Positions 1 through 12,017 of a stretch of 64,000 bases of DNA are shown here, piece by piece (positions within the stretch are counted from its first letter, which is position 1; every line of letters begins with the position of its first letter). The position numbers were made by a program, and so were the translations under genes. Under the pieces are notes generated by a model. That model saw only the letters and a program-made list of their open reading frames with translations, searched no databases and had not been told where the DNA came from. Source of the DNA: Diadema setosum. Taxonomy: Eukaryota; Echinodermata; Echinoidea; Diadematoida; Diadematidae. The stretch covers positions 28,263,173 to 28,327,172 of the forward strand of contig NC_092693.1 of assembly GCF_964275005.1 (NCBI RefSeq). The letters run 5' to 3'.

Positions 1-480
1 GCTGGTGATATTTTTGACACTGCGCTAGAGTTAATTCAATAATGACACCGCATGGTGTTGATTTGATATTGGTGGTGTTAATTTCAATGGTATAACACCC
101 GTCCAGCTTCAATAGGGGACCACACCAACTGGTGTTACTGTGGTGTAAATGTATTTACAGATTTTTTTCAAAAATCAAGTACTTTATCGGAAAATTCTGT
201 ATCGTCTTGTTGAAGTTCAAAATTAACAAGAAGTGCAGTAACTAAGAAACTATTCAAAAAACAATTTTAAATTTTGAAATGACACCCGGAGGTGTTAATC
301 TAACACCATGAATGAGCACCGGAAATTTAACACCAGCTCGGTGTTTCATATTTAACACCGGACTTTTTGCAGTGTTAGCCCTTTATGTCACTTTGTTTAT
401 TCATATAATAAAGAAGGTTGAACAACATAAATTAATGAACAACATATTTTGCAGCCTTCTATTAAGAGTATCCTTATCGC
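1..480. repeat. Cluster of GGTGTTAA/TTAACACC motifs
   Basis: The first 380 bases contain repeated copies, in both orientations, of a short motif of the form GGTGTTAA or TTAACACC (for example near 51-65, 90-100, 131-142, 285-305 and 334-360). Such clusters are typical of the subterminal parts of non-autonomous DNA transposons or of degenerate satellites. No complete terminal repeats are visible and the left side is cut off by the window. A 63-residue open frame here is not convincing as a gene. Confidence 0.4.
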
Positions 481-1667
481 AAATACCAATGTACATTATG
501 TGACTCTAAGGAGCAAACACAATTCAAGCAAAGACATGTTCGTAAAGCACCGACAGTTTTAGCTCTGCGAGGTGAATAACAAATCAGTTATGCTAAATGA
601 CGTTTAGTCTTATTATTACTTCTATAAAGTACGAATAATCAAAATATCGTATTTGCATTGTGTCACAACACACCCCTTAATACAAACCACTGTCCAAAAG
701 TGAAATTTTAGTGTGAACATTGAACGCCTTCAAAATTATAACTAAGTCAGAAAAGATGAAAACAGAGAATCGCACTAAAATTTTACAATTCGTATCAGCG
801 TCAACAAGAAAGCACATATTTCGATCGCTGTAGATCTAATTTACTTCATAATGTAATGCTAGTGATAATCCCAAATTTGACGAGGAAAATGCAGATATTG
901 AATCTATTTTCATCAACTCAAACAATTAATATAATTTTGAAAAGAAAAGAGAACAAGTCTGCCAAACATGCAAAGTAATTGATATCAACGGCCTACAATA
1001 AAGAACCTCTAATCACAAGCCATTGCAGTTTTCAAATCGGAAACACATCATTAGTATGAACATTGTCTAATGCCTATATGCTACTCTTATATCATATGCG
1101 TACCCAATGTTTCTGAGTGAAACATGACTTGTGTATTATATGAATTTTTTTTTTTAAGGTGGAAGAGAAATAGAATAATGTTGTCATGCTCTTAATGCGT
1201 TTAATATGTAATTTCCATGCAGCACAATGACAGCATAATCGCTTTGTACATGACAATCGTAAACGCAACCTTATTTATGATCGGTAGTGGATCAAAAGCA
1301 ATGCGAATGAAAAAGGAATGAATGTCAAATGGCAATCACGTGCAATAATCGATCTCAGAAAGGAGAATACACCATTCTCTTTAAAGTCTATGTTTCTTTT
1401 AAGAATTTATTTGCTACATAAATGAACACCATTCCATCTTCAACATGCATTGTAATAAATTGATTTGATGCCACTATGCTGTTATGTGTCTTCAAAGAAA
1501 AATGTATTAAAACTGACATGGATGAGTAGATAACATGCATTCATCTGTATTCAGATCTTTCTGTGTGTATGAGTCAGAGAGTGGGGGGGGGGGGGAGTAG
1601 ACATGTTGTGTGGGTATAAGACTCATACAACGTGTATACACATTATAACTGACAATACACGTATTTT
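481..1667. other. Non-coding, no feature seen
   Basis: AT-rich sequence without convincing exons or repeats. A short run of G lies near 1580-1596. Confidence 0.5.
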
Positions 1668-1835
1668 CAGGGGCGGATCCAGGAATTCTCTAAAGGGGGG
1701 GGGGGGCGCAACTTACATTTCTGGTGCCACTTCCGGGTTTCATTTCTCCTCTTTTTTCTTTTTATTTCTTTTGTTTTTAAAAGGAAAAATAAAGGGGGCG
1801 TGCGCCGAATGCGCCCCCTTCTGGATCCGCCACTG
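1668..1835. mobile_element. Short hAT-like MITE
   Basis: The 168-bp segment begins CAGGGGCGGATCCAG and ends CTGGATCCGCCACTG, which are near-perfect inverted repeats. The CAGGG start, G-run next to the end and small size are typical of non-autonomous hAT elements. The 8 bases on either side match only weakly, so the target duplication is eroded or absent. It has no coding capacity; open frames on both strands here are incidental. Confidence 0.7.
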
Positions 1836-2316
1836 ACTTTGTTATACTGTGAAATCATTTGGGTCTTTGCACTAGCGTGTATGTCTGTGAATATTAGTGT
1901 CTGCGTTGAAAATATTAGTAGGTTCGGTTTTATCATAATACGGGAAAGACGCTTGATCGGAAGTACAATCGTAACAAAGAAAAGAAATACGTGAGTGCGT
2001 AAATACATAATATTTGCTCTGTGTGACTGAATAACCATGTAATTTGATAAGCCATTAGCAGGGCATACTCTTGATAACATTATAAGAAATATTTGACACA
2101 AAACTCTTTAATTTTCAGGTTCAATTAAATGAGTCTCGGAAAGTGTGGACTTTGATTATAGAAACGTATTCGAAATCACATGAAGTGAATGAAAATGTAG
2201 AGTGCGATTGCCTCATCATGTCCTAAATACTTGACGAATTATCATGTGATTATGTAGGATGCAATTTCGTTTAGTGCTACAGAGCTACAGAACACAGCTA
2301 GATATGTGTATACATG
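1836..2316. other. Non-coding, no feature seen
   Basis: AT-rich sequence with no recognisable exon or element. Confidence 0.5.
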
Positions 2317-2319
2317 TGT

Positions 2320-2354
<35 letters not shown>
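2317..2354. repeat. (TG)n microsatellite
   Basis: An almost uninterrupted TG run. Confidence 0.9.
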
Positions 2355-2356
<2 letters not shown>

Positions 2357-2393
2357 GTCACAAATGTACACACAAGTAGTTATGTACCTGTTT

Positions 2394-2640
2394 CATTTCA
2401 TTTCATTTCATTTCATTTTATTTCATTCTCCTTTTTCCAACAAAACTCAACACAGTATGAATTAGGTTATTATCACAATCGTATACACACAACTTACAAA
2501 TGATATCAAATGATACAATAATAAAGTAACATTTTATGTATACGCAAAATAATACAAGTCTTTGTTTCAGTTGAAAAAAAAGGAGAACTGAGAGGTCCAC
2601 TAAAAAGCAAGCTTGTAGATTGTGAACCACTCAAGAAACT
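2394..2640 (-). mobile_element. LINE 3' end fragment
   Basis: Read on the minus strand this is a non-coding LINE tail that ends in a (TGAAA)n simple tail at 2394-2425. At 2590-2633 it carries the 3' hairpin shared by several LINEs in the window: an imperfect outer stem around a conserved inner AAGC/GCTT hairpin. It is 5'-truncated and has no coding sequence. Confidence 0.6.
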
Positions 2641-3203
2641 CTAACTAAATACTTATTTGTATATGCTGGACACAAGTTTGATTTACACAAGACGGAAACA
2701 AACGGGAGACACACAATAACATGACACGACTAGACAGAAAGGTGGAAAAAGATATGAAGGAAGGAAGAAAGAAAGAGAATGCCTACACGCTGATCAAAGA
2801 AACGAAAGAGAGAATTGAAGCGGGAATTGAAGAAATTCTTTAAACAGCCGGTGGTTGCATACAGCTGTGTAGAAATTATAATGGCTATTTCATAAATTAA
2901 TGAATTCAGAAATCAATTGATTGATGGTTGGATGATAAACCCTGTGGTTGTTGGAACTTGATTAACAAAAACGAACATCAGAGAGGGTTTAACAGAAAGG
3001 ATTTCAACTTACGCTTAAAGGAATACAAAGAAGGAGAATTTTTTATCAAGGCTGTATGCATGGTTGTTTTAATGTGTATGTACACAGGTGGACCAGATTA
3101 ATGGAGAACATTCTATATGATATAGATATAGTACATACAGGCTGACCAGATCAGTGGAGAATTTTCTACGTGGTATACAATGTAGCTACAGTACATGTAT
3201 GCA
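2641..3203. other. Non-coding, with a short imperfect duplication
   Basis: Mostly featureless. At 3081-3194 a unit of about 55-60 bases occurs twice in tandem with divergence, each copy holding GGACCAGAT-like and TGGAGAA-like blocks and ending AGTAC. Confidence 0.5.
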
Positions 3204-3307
3204 TGTGACAGGAAATACATTATAGCTCACTCAATCTAGAATGATTTAACCCATTCCAGAATATTCTGGGAAGTGCTTACATATTTGGCTGAGTGAGGCA
3301 CTGCCCC

Positions 3308-4184
3308 TGTAACCCAATGTGATTGGTAGTTAATTTTGGCAATGATGTTATGCACATAGTTAGGCAGTGAGTCATGCAGGATTCCTGGAACTTGGACTTG
3401 CTAGTATGTTCAGGTATGTGGCCCCAGGTTGGAGAAAATTACAGAATGTACTAGAAAGGGGTGAATGGATAGTATATAAGCTGGAGAAATTCTGCAGTAG
3501 GCAGAGTACCCAACACCTCTGCTCTGAGAGTTACGTCACTTCTGGCTCTGAAGCGACTTGTTATAGTCAGTCCTGTGTTACCTGCTGACCTGCTATACAA
3601 ACTGTGTTTGTGGAGATAAGGCCTGGGAGACATTTTGCCTGCAGAGAATTAATTTGCCTACATTGGAGATAGACTCCGTATTTTAATGTCAACGGACATT
3701 GTTACGGCAAAGCTGTGACGGGCTGGATTCCTCGCTGGACATTATAAAGTGAATCATCATTCAACGCATCAACTGGACGTGGTCGTCATAACATTTGGAT
3801 TCTGCCTGTTTCCTGTGGATTCTGCACGTTTCGCTGTGGACGTATATCCTGGATTTTTACCCCGGATTAATACCGAGGATTATCACAACCTGCGCCTCTG
3901 GATTTACGTCTGAGGTATCATTCATCGGTGCATCGCGGATCATTCATCTGTGCATCGAACATCGTATCTGGACACTGTCAAAGGATTACTTGCTTTCAAA
4001 TTTGGCTGTACTACGTGTAAGTGATTCCACTACCGATTTATAATTGTTTCTATTGATCATTATTGTACTGATGTGAAAACCGATTACGAGTCTGTACCCA
4101 CCATATCACTGTTAATAAACCGCCTGAACATTAGTCGATTGTTTCTTTTGTGCGATCATTCTCAGAGTGATTTTGGTCGTAACA
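3308..4184 (+). mobile_element. Probable solo LTR of a retrotransposon (fossil)
   Basis: The stretch begins TGTAAC and ends GTAACA. It has a TATATAA box at 3473-3479 and an AATAAA signal at 4114-4119 in the order expected for an LTR. The closing block just before the terminal ACA resembles Gypsy-type LTRs of marine invertebrates. No internal gag-pol region is attached, so it looks like a solo LTR. The 5' edge is uncertain (3308, or 3204 where another TGTGACA occurs). A (TG)n tract follows directly and no target duplication is visible. Alternative: an unrelated promoter-bearing repeat. Confidence 0.45.
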
Positions 4185-5477
4185 GTGTGTGTGTGTGTGT
4201 GTGTGTGTGTACTTGCACGAACACTAGTCTTGTATAGATTCGTGTAAACAGTTAACAATAATCTTATTTGTTCTGTTATCGTTGGTTATTAAGTCCCCCC
4301 TGTGGAGACTTTCTATTTATTTTTCATTCTTTCTTTCTTTCTTTGTTGTTAGCTCCTCCAAAGAGACAATCATTATTATGACCTCCCTTCTCATGGTGAG
4401 ATTTAATTCGCATACGTGGGGTTGATGCATGCCTTGCAGTAATGCAACTTTGGCTAAGGTACTTATTAGAGCTACTGTACAGGCAGACAGGCAGAGTTCC
4501 ACGTCGGAACAGATGATATAATTGCACATCTCCATTGCAGGGGAACGGCGAAATGTTTGTTGGATGTGGTGAGTTGTTCATCTGAGAGGAGTTCAAACTC
4601 ATGTTCAAGTTATTCATTTCATCTTCAGCAAAATGTAATAACAGTGAAATGTTTGCATACGCGTAAAGACACGAAATCAACATGACAATGTGATAAAGAA
4701 CAAACAAACTGCGAACTGAGATACAATATTTGTTGTAAAATTTATGACAAATATCTAAACAAATTGTTGGAAATGAGTTCATTGAGTTCACACGCAAATT
4801 TCGTAGGACTATCCTTCTGGAGGTGAAGCACACACTCAACGTATGAAATGGTGGTTTCACAAATTTTATTCCATTACACATGATACGCTGTTTGACCTTT
4901 CGTAATGAGGTCTAGTGACGTGACGTGTAATGCAAGGCCTATATCATCAGTGGATTGCGTGGTGACGACGCGTTTTGTTTTGTTTTTAGAGGAGGATGTC
5001 GAAAGATGCTCGTAATGTCAACAGAGGGCAGTACGCACTTGTAGCCGATGGTCGCCCACAGAACTCTAGTTCTGTGTGCATGGTCGCCGACATTATTTGC
5101 CAAATAACTTCCTGCCAATCATGTCAAAGGATCTATGAAATGATATGAGCCGTCTGATTGAGAGTTTCAGGACGGAAGCGCTGCAAGATGGAATGTTCAG
5201 CGCTTTCCGAGCGAGAGAAGTGAAACGCTGAGATAATAACAAACAAAACAAACAAACAAAAATAAATGTTTATTCCCATAAGCTTGTCAGATTTTCAGTC
5301 TTTGCACAATATGCCTAAAATCCAAATATTAATTAAGAATGAAGAAAAAACATGCAAATGATTCTGACAGTATATGTGGCAATTTGAAGGCCATGCTCCA
5401 GGCATGGGGACTGTTGACAGAACATAACATATTCCACCGTAGAAATCCGATATAAGTCTAACATTCAGATTTCTTTT
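4185..5477. other. Non-coding, no clear feature
   Basis: It starts with a (TG)n tract (4185-4210). A 185-codon minus-strand open frame at 4324-4881 has no recognisable domain and is probably chance. Confidence 0.5.
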
Positions 5478-5730
5478 TCAAATTCATGAAATTCTTCCGT
5501 CGAGATGTTTTCATTGCAACTGATTGACAAATTGCCCTACATCGACGTAGATAAGCACTGAATTGATCAGTGTTTTAGTAGTAGCCATGATAAAAATAAA
5601 AAAAAAAAATCATGGGCGTACATACTAGAGCAGGATTCGAACCTACGACCTCCTGATCACCGGACAGGCGTCAGCGGGTGCTGCTTTGTTATTCAAATTC
5701 ATGAAATTCTTCCGTCGAGATGTTTTCACT
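5478..5730. repeat. Local direct duplication, later split by MITEs
   Basis: About 90 bases at 5478-5570 recur as two halves. The left half is at 5693-5730 and the right half resumes at 6851-6905, directly after the MITE pair. The first copy therefore preserves the sequence of the site before insertion. Confidence 0.75.
5595..5692 (-). mobile_element. tRNA-related SINE fragment
   Basis: On the minus strand the sequence contains a T-arm/B-box motif GGTTCGAATCC (5633-5643). Before it is a stem with a 7-base loop CCGGTGA, laid out like the anticodon arm of a tRNA. After it comes an A/T-rich tail. The D-arm and acceptor end are missing or decayed, so it is a SINE or tRNA-derived remnant and not a functional tRNA. 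Confidence 0.5.
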
Positions 5731-6213
5731 AGGCGTTATCACATCAGCCCGATGTTTCGAAATAGCGCGCTATTTTCTGACTTGGGAAATTTTCCCGATA
5801 GCGAAATAGCGCGCTATTTGATAATGTGAACACAAATTAGCCCGCTTATTGTATCGCTCTGATCGAGAAAATTTCTCGACTCCAACTTGGAAATTTCTGA
5901 AATAGCGGGATAGTAGCGCGCTATTTGATAATGTGAAAACGACTCGAGAAATTAGCGCGATGAATCCCATCATGCCTAGCGTGTGTGACCCGATCGATCG
6001 AGGCAAACTGCACACAAATCATGAGGAATTTTTGAGAGGGCACACACATTACTGATGCTGTTTGCACATACTCAGCTGTCGAATTAGCTCAAAAAAAAAT
6101 GCGGACTAATTCTCTTCGGGCTGATGTGAATAAAAAATGAAATAGCGCTCTAATTCGCAATCGCGAAAAATATTTCGAGCTTGGATTTTTATCGGGCTGA
6201 TGTGAAAACGCCT
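5731..6213. mobile_element. MITE copy A (AGGCGTTTTCACATCAGC termini)
   Basis: A 483-bp non-coding element with terminal inverted repeats of the form AGGCGTTTTCACATCAGC and internal palindromic blocks such as AATAGCGCGCTATT. It lies head-to-head with copy B, separated by 6 bases. Comparison with the duplicated empty site at 5510-5525 suggests a 3-bp target duplication (ACT on the left of the pair, ATT on the right). That would suit a PIF/Harbinger-type origin, but no transposase is present to confirm the family. Confidence 0.75.
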
Positions 6214-6219
6214 ACTGTT

Positions 6220-6850
6220 AGGCGTTTTCACATCAGCCCTATAAAAATCCAAGCTCGAATTAGAGCGCTATTTCATTTCTTATTCACATCAGCCCGAAGA
6301 GAATTAGCCCGCATTTTTTTTTCAAGCTAATTCGACAGGTGAGTATGTGCAAACAGCATCAGTAATGTGTGTGCCCTCTCAAAAATTCCTCATGATTTGT
6401 GTGCAGTTTGCCCCGATCGATCGGGTCACACACGCTAAGCATGATGCGATGCATCGCGCTAATTTCTCGAGTCGTTTTCACATAATCAAATAGCGCGCTA
6501 CTATCCCGCTATTTCAGAAATTTCCCGGATTGGACTCGAAAAATTTTCTCGATCAGAGCGATATCAAATAGCGCGCTATTTCATTCATTCATTCATTTCA
6601 TTCATTCATTTATTTTTCATTTCCAACAAAAACATATAATTATATTACAAAAATTGAATACAGTGCATGAATTTCATTATACAAAGTAAAGGATAAATTT
6701 ACAGAAAACTTGTAGGTATAGGAAAATGTTGGAAATGGGGAGGAATGTAAAAAGCTGAGCTTCAAGGAAGCTGATTTCGTGATTGGGTTAATTTCCCAAG
6801 TCAGAAAATAGCGCGCTATTTCGAAACATCGGGCTGATGTGAAAACGCCT
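6220..6850. mobile_element. MITE copy B, inverted, interrupted by a LINE tail
   Basis: The same family as copy A in the opposite orientation, with the same termini. It is interrupted at about 6583-6790 by a LINE 3' end and has lost some internal sequence next to the insertion. Together copies A and B form a long foldback. Confidence 0.75.
6583..6790 (-). mobile_element. LINE 3' end inserted in MITE copy B
   Basis: On the minus strand this ends GTTGGAAATGAAAAATAAATG followed by a (GAAT)n-type tail at 6583-6610. Its 5' part has a short hairpin of the AAGCT/AGCTT type near 6752-6765, like other LINE tails in the window. MITE sequence resumes on both sides, so it inserted after the MITE. Confidence 0.65.
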
Positions 6851-8530
6851 ATTGCAACTGATTGACAAATTGCCCTACATCGACGTAAATAAGCACTGAA
6901 TTATTCTAGACCTCATTACTTTGGTTAGAAACTGAAGAAAAAAAGAACACAAAAATCTTACCATAGCCCCTTTGCGTATTGCACAAAAACATTCTCGTAG
7001 TGACCTTCGCAATGTTGTTATTTTTTATTTTTCAGTGTAGATCACATGTTTTGGGGTAACAAGTAGACTACTATAGATTTGATGCCTCGAATTTCCTTGA
7101 ATTCTTAACAAATCTTACAAAAAAAAAAAGAAAAATTGACAGCTCCTTCAAGGTGCTTGATCTGCCAAATTATCATGTTTATTTGTCATTCAAGATTTGA
7201 AATTGGTGCAGACTTTGTGGGAAAAAAAAATGTAAGAAGAATGAATAATCAGGGACAATGTAATAATAAGTACAGCATTTGTAATGCGCTTTCGATCTAT
7301 AGTAGCCTATTCTGAGGCGCAGAGGGACAAAAGAATAACATACATTATAGTCTTAGTTGTACAATTTTGAAAAAAAGAAAGAAAGAGATAGATAGAAATA
7401 TACACCCGATGAGCAATTCCTTGAAAATTCACTTAAAAGATAATGTACTATTATGACTGAATCGTGGTGTCGGTCACCTCTCATATTGCATGTTTGTCTT
7501 CACTGTACCCCTCCCACACGAGGAAGCTCTTGCATTTCTGGATCTGGTGCACGCTTTGGGTGGAATATTTGGAAAATTTCCAATTTACCATTTAAAAAAA
7601 AAAATATCTAGGAACAATTTGAATGACTAAATCTGGTATCTGTCACCTGAAGTATTGTTCCTCTTTTGAGTCTTCACTGTTGTACTAAGTCTGTGGAGGT
7701 GGATGGCGCTCACCATGCCGCATTGGCAAATTAAACGGCAGTGGATGAGCGGAGTAGTGACAGAATGTCACGACATCGCCTTGTGTATTTTCACACTGGG
7801 ATAACAAGAAATGTACTTAGCAAATACAAGAAATAAGCCCCCCCCCCAAAAAAAAAAAAAAAAAAAATCATCGCCACCGACAGCAACAACAAACCACAAA
7901 CAAATTGAAAATCTTTCATTGTAACTTGATTTTCTCATCTACAGATCAGAACATTTATAAAAAAAATATAATATCTCCGTTTAAAGAAAAAGGGATTTAA
8001 ACATTTCTGTCAACTGCCCCCCCCCCCTGCGTATTTGGTAGTAGTAGTTCTTAGAGTCATTAGATTTCACCTTTTTTTAAATCTCGATTTCCATAGTTCA
8101 TTTATTTCCTTAAAAAAAAAAAACATGATACAGAGCAGTACATGTGTCAATTTGATTTTCCTCCTGCTGGGAAGGACAGTTCATTGAACAATATAAAATA
8201 TATGCACGAATGGTATTATAGCACACAAAAAAGAACAACGCACACTTTGCCATGGTAACAAAAAACAGTTATAACGATTGAAAAGAGTGTTCCACAAAAA
8301 GCTTAGCATGTAGGACGTGCAACACTGAAAACAAAACAGCAACACCAACATACCAATGAGATGTATCTATGTTAAATTCATCTATGTACCATTGTACATT
8401 TAGTCATTGATAATATGACGCTGATAATACAAGCATACAATCACTGATTGTGATTATTGTATATCAGTGCTGCCTATACACAGCAATGACTACTTCTATG
8501 TGTATATCCTTTCTTCATTGATAAGATAAG
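6851..8530. other. Non-coding, degenerate repeats only
   Basis: AT-rich with several A-runs. Segments at about 7140-7240, 7440-7590 and 7620-7700 look like diverged copies of one another (shared blocks around GGTCACCT or TGTCACCT and TCTTCACTGT). No exon was recognised. Confidence 0.45.
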
Positions 8531-8897
8531 TTAAAGGGGATGGCTAGTAACCGATCAGTGGGGATCAGTGGGAATACTGGGGGATGATTGTTCCAATTCT
8601 TGTGGGATTCATTTAAGAGTACATTATATATCTACTGTTGTGTGAAAATTATTTGCTTCAGAACGTTCTCATATTCAAGTAATGTACAGATTAATGCCCC
8701 GTCACTGACCAGGGACGCTAACCTGGAAACATTAAAGTGCACATTGCTTGAATATGAGACCATTCTGAAGCAAATAATTTTCACACAACAATCAATATAT
8801 ATAATGTACTCTTAAATGAATCCCACAATGATTGGAACAATCATCCTCCAGCATTCCCACTGATTCCCACTGATCAGTTACTAGCCTTCCCCTTTAA
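8531..8897. mobile_element. TTAA MITE (AGGGGATGGCTAGTAAC termini)
   Basis: TTAA flanks a near-complete palindrome of 359 bases. The left end is AGGGGATGGCTAGTAAC and the right end is its inverse, and the two arms remain complementary through most of the element. A TTAA target with AGGG termini suits Kolobok-type or piggyBac-type non-autonomous elements. Another copy lacking its left part lies at about 31100-31305. Confidence 0.8.
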
Positions 8898-10750
8898 GCC
8901 TTCACAGACCCACTCTTAATTGCACTAAAAAAAAAAAAAAAAAAAAAAACAACGATGAAGAGAAGGAGGAGATGAAGGTAAATTGGACTTAGCTTTTACC
9001 TTACCTGTTATACTTATCATGAAATAGGTTTATAGTGAAAGTAAACTTAAAGCAGGTTATTTGCTGCGTGACATCATTTTACACCTTTTCTTCTTGAATT
9101 ATTTCCATTTTGTAATAAACAAGGAAGAGGAGAATGAAGAAAGAAAAATCCTTTTATCTGTTAGAATAACTTAAACCTGTATCAAAGCTGACTTCAAAGT
9201 TTAATACATTTTGTGTTTGTATGTGTGTGAAAATTCCCCAAGCATAATACGCATATGAAGTTTTTTCTTTTTCCGTTTTCATTTGTATTTTCTTGTGAAG
9301 ACAAAGTAATACATACAGTACGCATTTATTCATAATATCTATTCCACAATGTATGTCCATGTTGATATCAAAGTTCTTTATTTTTTTTTGTGTGGAATGG
9401 TGATTCTCATGTATGACCCTCACTTCAAACCCAGTATTGAAACCAAAAATATTCAGATGATAAGGAAGAAAGGGAATAGGAAAATGATCCACATAAAGCC
9501 CAGTTGTTTGTATGTGTAATGTATGATAAAGTTGATCATAAATTAAGATATATATGTATTTGTTGTATGAGCCCCCTTTTTCCGGTACCAACCAGGTTTG
9601 AATACATGTTTGTATTTGTAATAGTTTCTCGGCAATCAGAATTATCATTTTATTATTATTTTTTTTTTTGGTAACAGTTCTGGGGAAAGTTAACTCGTGT
9701 AATCATTTTTGTATATAATTACAATTAACAAGGATAAAATGTCTTTTTTGTAATGTAATACGATAAGATTGATTTATAGCTCTGCTACACGAAGCTGCCT
9801 CAGTTTGTTTTACGTTGTGTTTGTTACTTGTACACGGCCGGAAAGTATGCATCCGTTTAACACTAATGAAGTAATGTTTGACAAAATTTGTTATATTTCT
9901 GGAATGTTGTTATTATGAACTTTGCGGTAGCTGGGGAGGGGGGGGGGGGACACGGATCACCTGTTTTGGGACACCATCGCCCAGCAACCTTCGTTGCTGT
10001 ACTACTTGGGCTTGTTTATAGGTGCTGTTTATACTCATGGATATTTATGGCAATCTATTGTATCTATCAGGTGATGTTGGCCCCTTGACTGTCGTTGGTT
10101 GTCTTAATGTATTAGTTATTTAAGATTCAAAGCCATAACATATTCAAAGTAACTGGAGATTGGGAGGCGTTCTGTTGTCAGAACGTTATTTTTATGCAAG
10201 AGTGTAATGAGGTAATAATTGTGCAAATATTTTTCCCAGGTGACAACTCGCCTTTATTTTTTCATCTATTCTCGGCTTTGCTTTTTGCCTTCTTTTGCAC
10301 ACACACACCTGTAGACACATGTATTCCCACGAATGTTATAAGTTAATTGCATAGCCGTTCTGTTCAGTTCGTCAAGGTTTGTTGTCTAGATTCTCTTTTC
10401 ATTCCCTCTCTCACTCACTTCTTTCTTTCTTTCTTTCTCTCTCTCTCCCTCCCTCGCTCTTCTATCTAGGGTACTCACTCCGTGAGACAGATTGGGTTAT
10501 TTATTATTCTATAAATTATATTTACACATTGTGTACTCGTATTTTGGACAAGTTTGTTTGTTTTTGCATAACAGTTTGATGAAAATTTTAACAATAACAA
10601 TGGAATTGCATTTTTTGTGTGTATATGTTTTGCATTACTGCATATAATTGTTCCTACTGCTTATAAATCCCAATGGTGTAAGAGTTATTTTGGATAGGCG
10701 ATCCGACTACCAAAAAAATACAATAACTGGTTCCTTATTTTGTCATTAAG
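8898..10750. other. Non-coding, no gene recognised
   Basis: AT-rich, with an A-run near 8925-8950, a G-run near 9938-9950 and a CT-rich tract near 10395-10460. A 164-codon minus-strand frame at 9154-9648 has no recognisable motif. Confidence 0.45.
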
Positions 10751-10994
10751 TGGTCGAGAAGTTTAATATGCTCGTGGACGTGCATAGTGACGAATTTGTT
10801 ATTTCTCTCTCTTTTCTCATTTTCATCATCCCATACGTGTTTTCTTTTCTCATCCCCATCATCATTATCATCTTCATCATTGTCACTCACTTCTCTTTTC
10901 ATTCATCCTTCACGCACAGAAACCTCTTGTGTAACGTCATATTGAATTCAATTCAAATTGAAAAGATTTCAAAATACAGCTACGTACTGTGTAA

Positions 10995-12017
10995 ATGGAT
11001 TTAAGACAGCAATCATGTTTTGAGTTAAAGACTTCAACTTCTGACAGTAATTATTACACAACTACGGAATTCGTTGAGAATTTCAGAAACTCGAAGAATT
11101 TTAGTTTGTTACATGTTAACTCTAGGAGTTTGAATAAGAACTTTGATTCTTTTGAAACCTTTCTTCATACTGTAGATGATTTTCCTTTTTCAGTTATTGG
11201 TATCACAGAAACTTGGCTGCATTCTACTTCAGCAAATCTATATAATTTAACAAATTATCATATGGTCAGAGCAGACCGTGAAGGAAGAAGAGGCGGAGGC
11301 GTAGCATTTTACATTCATGAAAATCTGCAATACAAAGTAAGAGCTGATATTTGTTTTGAAGAATGTGAAGTATTATTTGTAGAAATAGAACGTTCCAAGA
11401 ATAAAAATACGATTGTCGGTTTGATTTATAGACCCCCGAATACTCATAGTGAATTATTTTTGGAAGATTTGGAAAAATGCTTCGCAGCGTTTTCACGTGA
11501 AAATAAGCAGATATATCCAATGGGTGATTTTAATGTTAATTTGATATGTGATTATGATCAAGATAGAAATCCTGAAAAGTTCCTTCAATTGATGTATTCA
11601 AATGGATGTTATCCACATATAAACAAACCAACAAGAATTAATAATATTTCATCCACTTTGATAGATAATATTTTTTCTAATATTTCTGATAAAGAAATTG
11701 TTAGCGGTTTATTATATTTTGATATACCTGATCATCTTCCCATATTTGTTATATGTTATGATGAGTCTTTTGTTAAAAACTCATCCAAACCTGTAATGTA
11801 TAGAAAAGAAACGCCTCAAAATATTGAATCATTTAAAGCAGATTTGGCATCTGAACAGTGGTTTGATGTTTACAATGAGTTTGATGTGAACACCTCTTAT
11901 GATAATTTTAATAGAAAAATACAATATTATTATGATAAAAATTGTCCATTGGTAAAGTTTAAAAAGAATAATAAACATGGGAAGAGGCCTTGGATAACAA
12001 AATCGATATTACGTTAA
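10995..12017 (+). CDS. LINE endonuclease domain (5' part of broken ORF)
   Basis: These 340 codons encode an exonuclease-endonuclease-phosphatase fold that nicks target DNA for target-primed reverse transcription. Visible family motifs, in order, are: HVNSRSLNKN near residue 40; GITETWL near residue 73; RRGGGVAFYI near 98-107; GLIYRPPN near 142-149; MGDFNVNL near 177; and FDIPDHLPIF near 243-252 with the catalytic DH. The frame ends at 12017, while the reverse transcriptase continues one frame away. The conserved run around RPWITKSIL is cut just before the stop, which fits loss of one base near 12012-12017 rather than a programmed overlap. Confidence 0.8.
   Translation: MDLRQQSCFELKTSTSDSNYYTTTEFVENFRNSKNFSLLHVNSRSLNKNFDSFETFLHTVDDFPFSVIGITETWLHSTSANLYNLTNYHMVRADREGRRGGGVAFYIHENLQYKVRADICFEECEVLFVEIERSKNKNTIVGLIYRPPNTHSELFLEDLEKCFAAFSRENKQIYPMGDFNVNLICDYDQDRNPEKFLQLMYSNGCYPHINKPTRINNISSTLIDNIFSNISDKEIVSGLLYFDIPDHLPIFVICYDESFVKNSSKPVMYRKETPQNIESFKADLASEQWFDVYNEFDVNTSYDNFNRKIQYYYDKNCPLVKFKKNNKHGKRPWITKSILR

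Noticed and set aside
4324-4881. 185-codon minus-strand open frame
   Set aside because: No domain or plausible splice context; composition fits chance in AT-rich DNA.
5633-5670. tRNA gene
   Set aside because: Only the T-arm and an anticodon-like arm are present; the D-arm and acceptor stem are missing, which fits a SINE remnant.
9154-9648. 164-codon minus-strand open frame
   Set aside because: No recognisable motif and low-complexity AT-rich composition.
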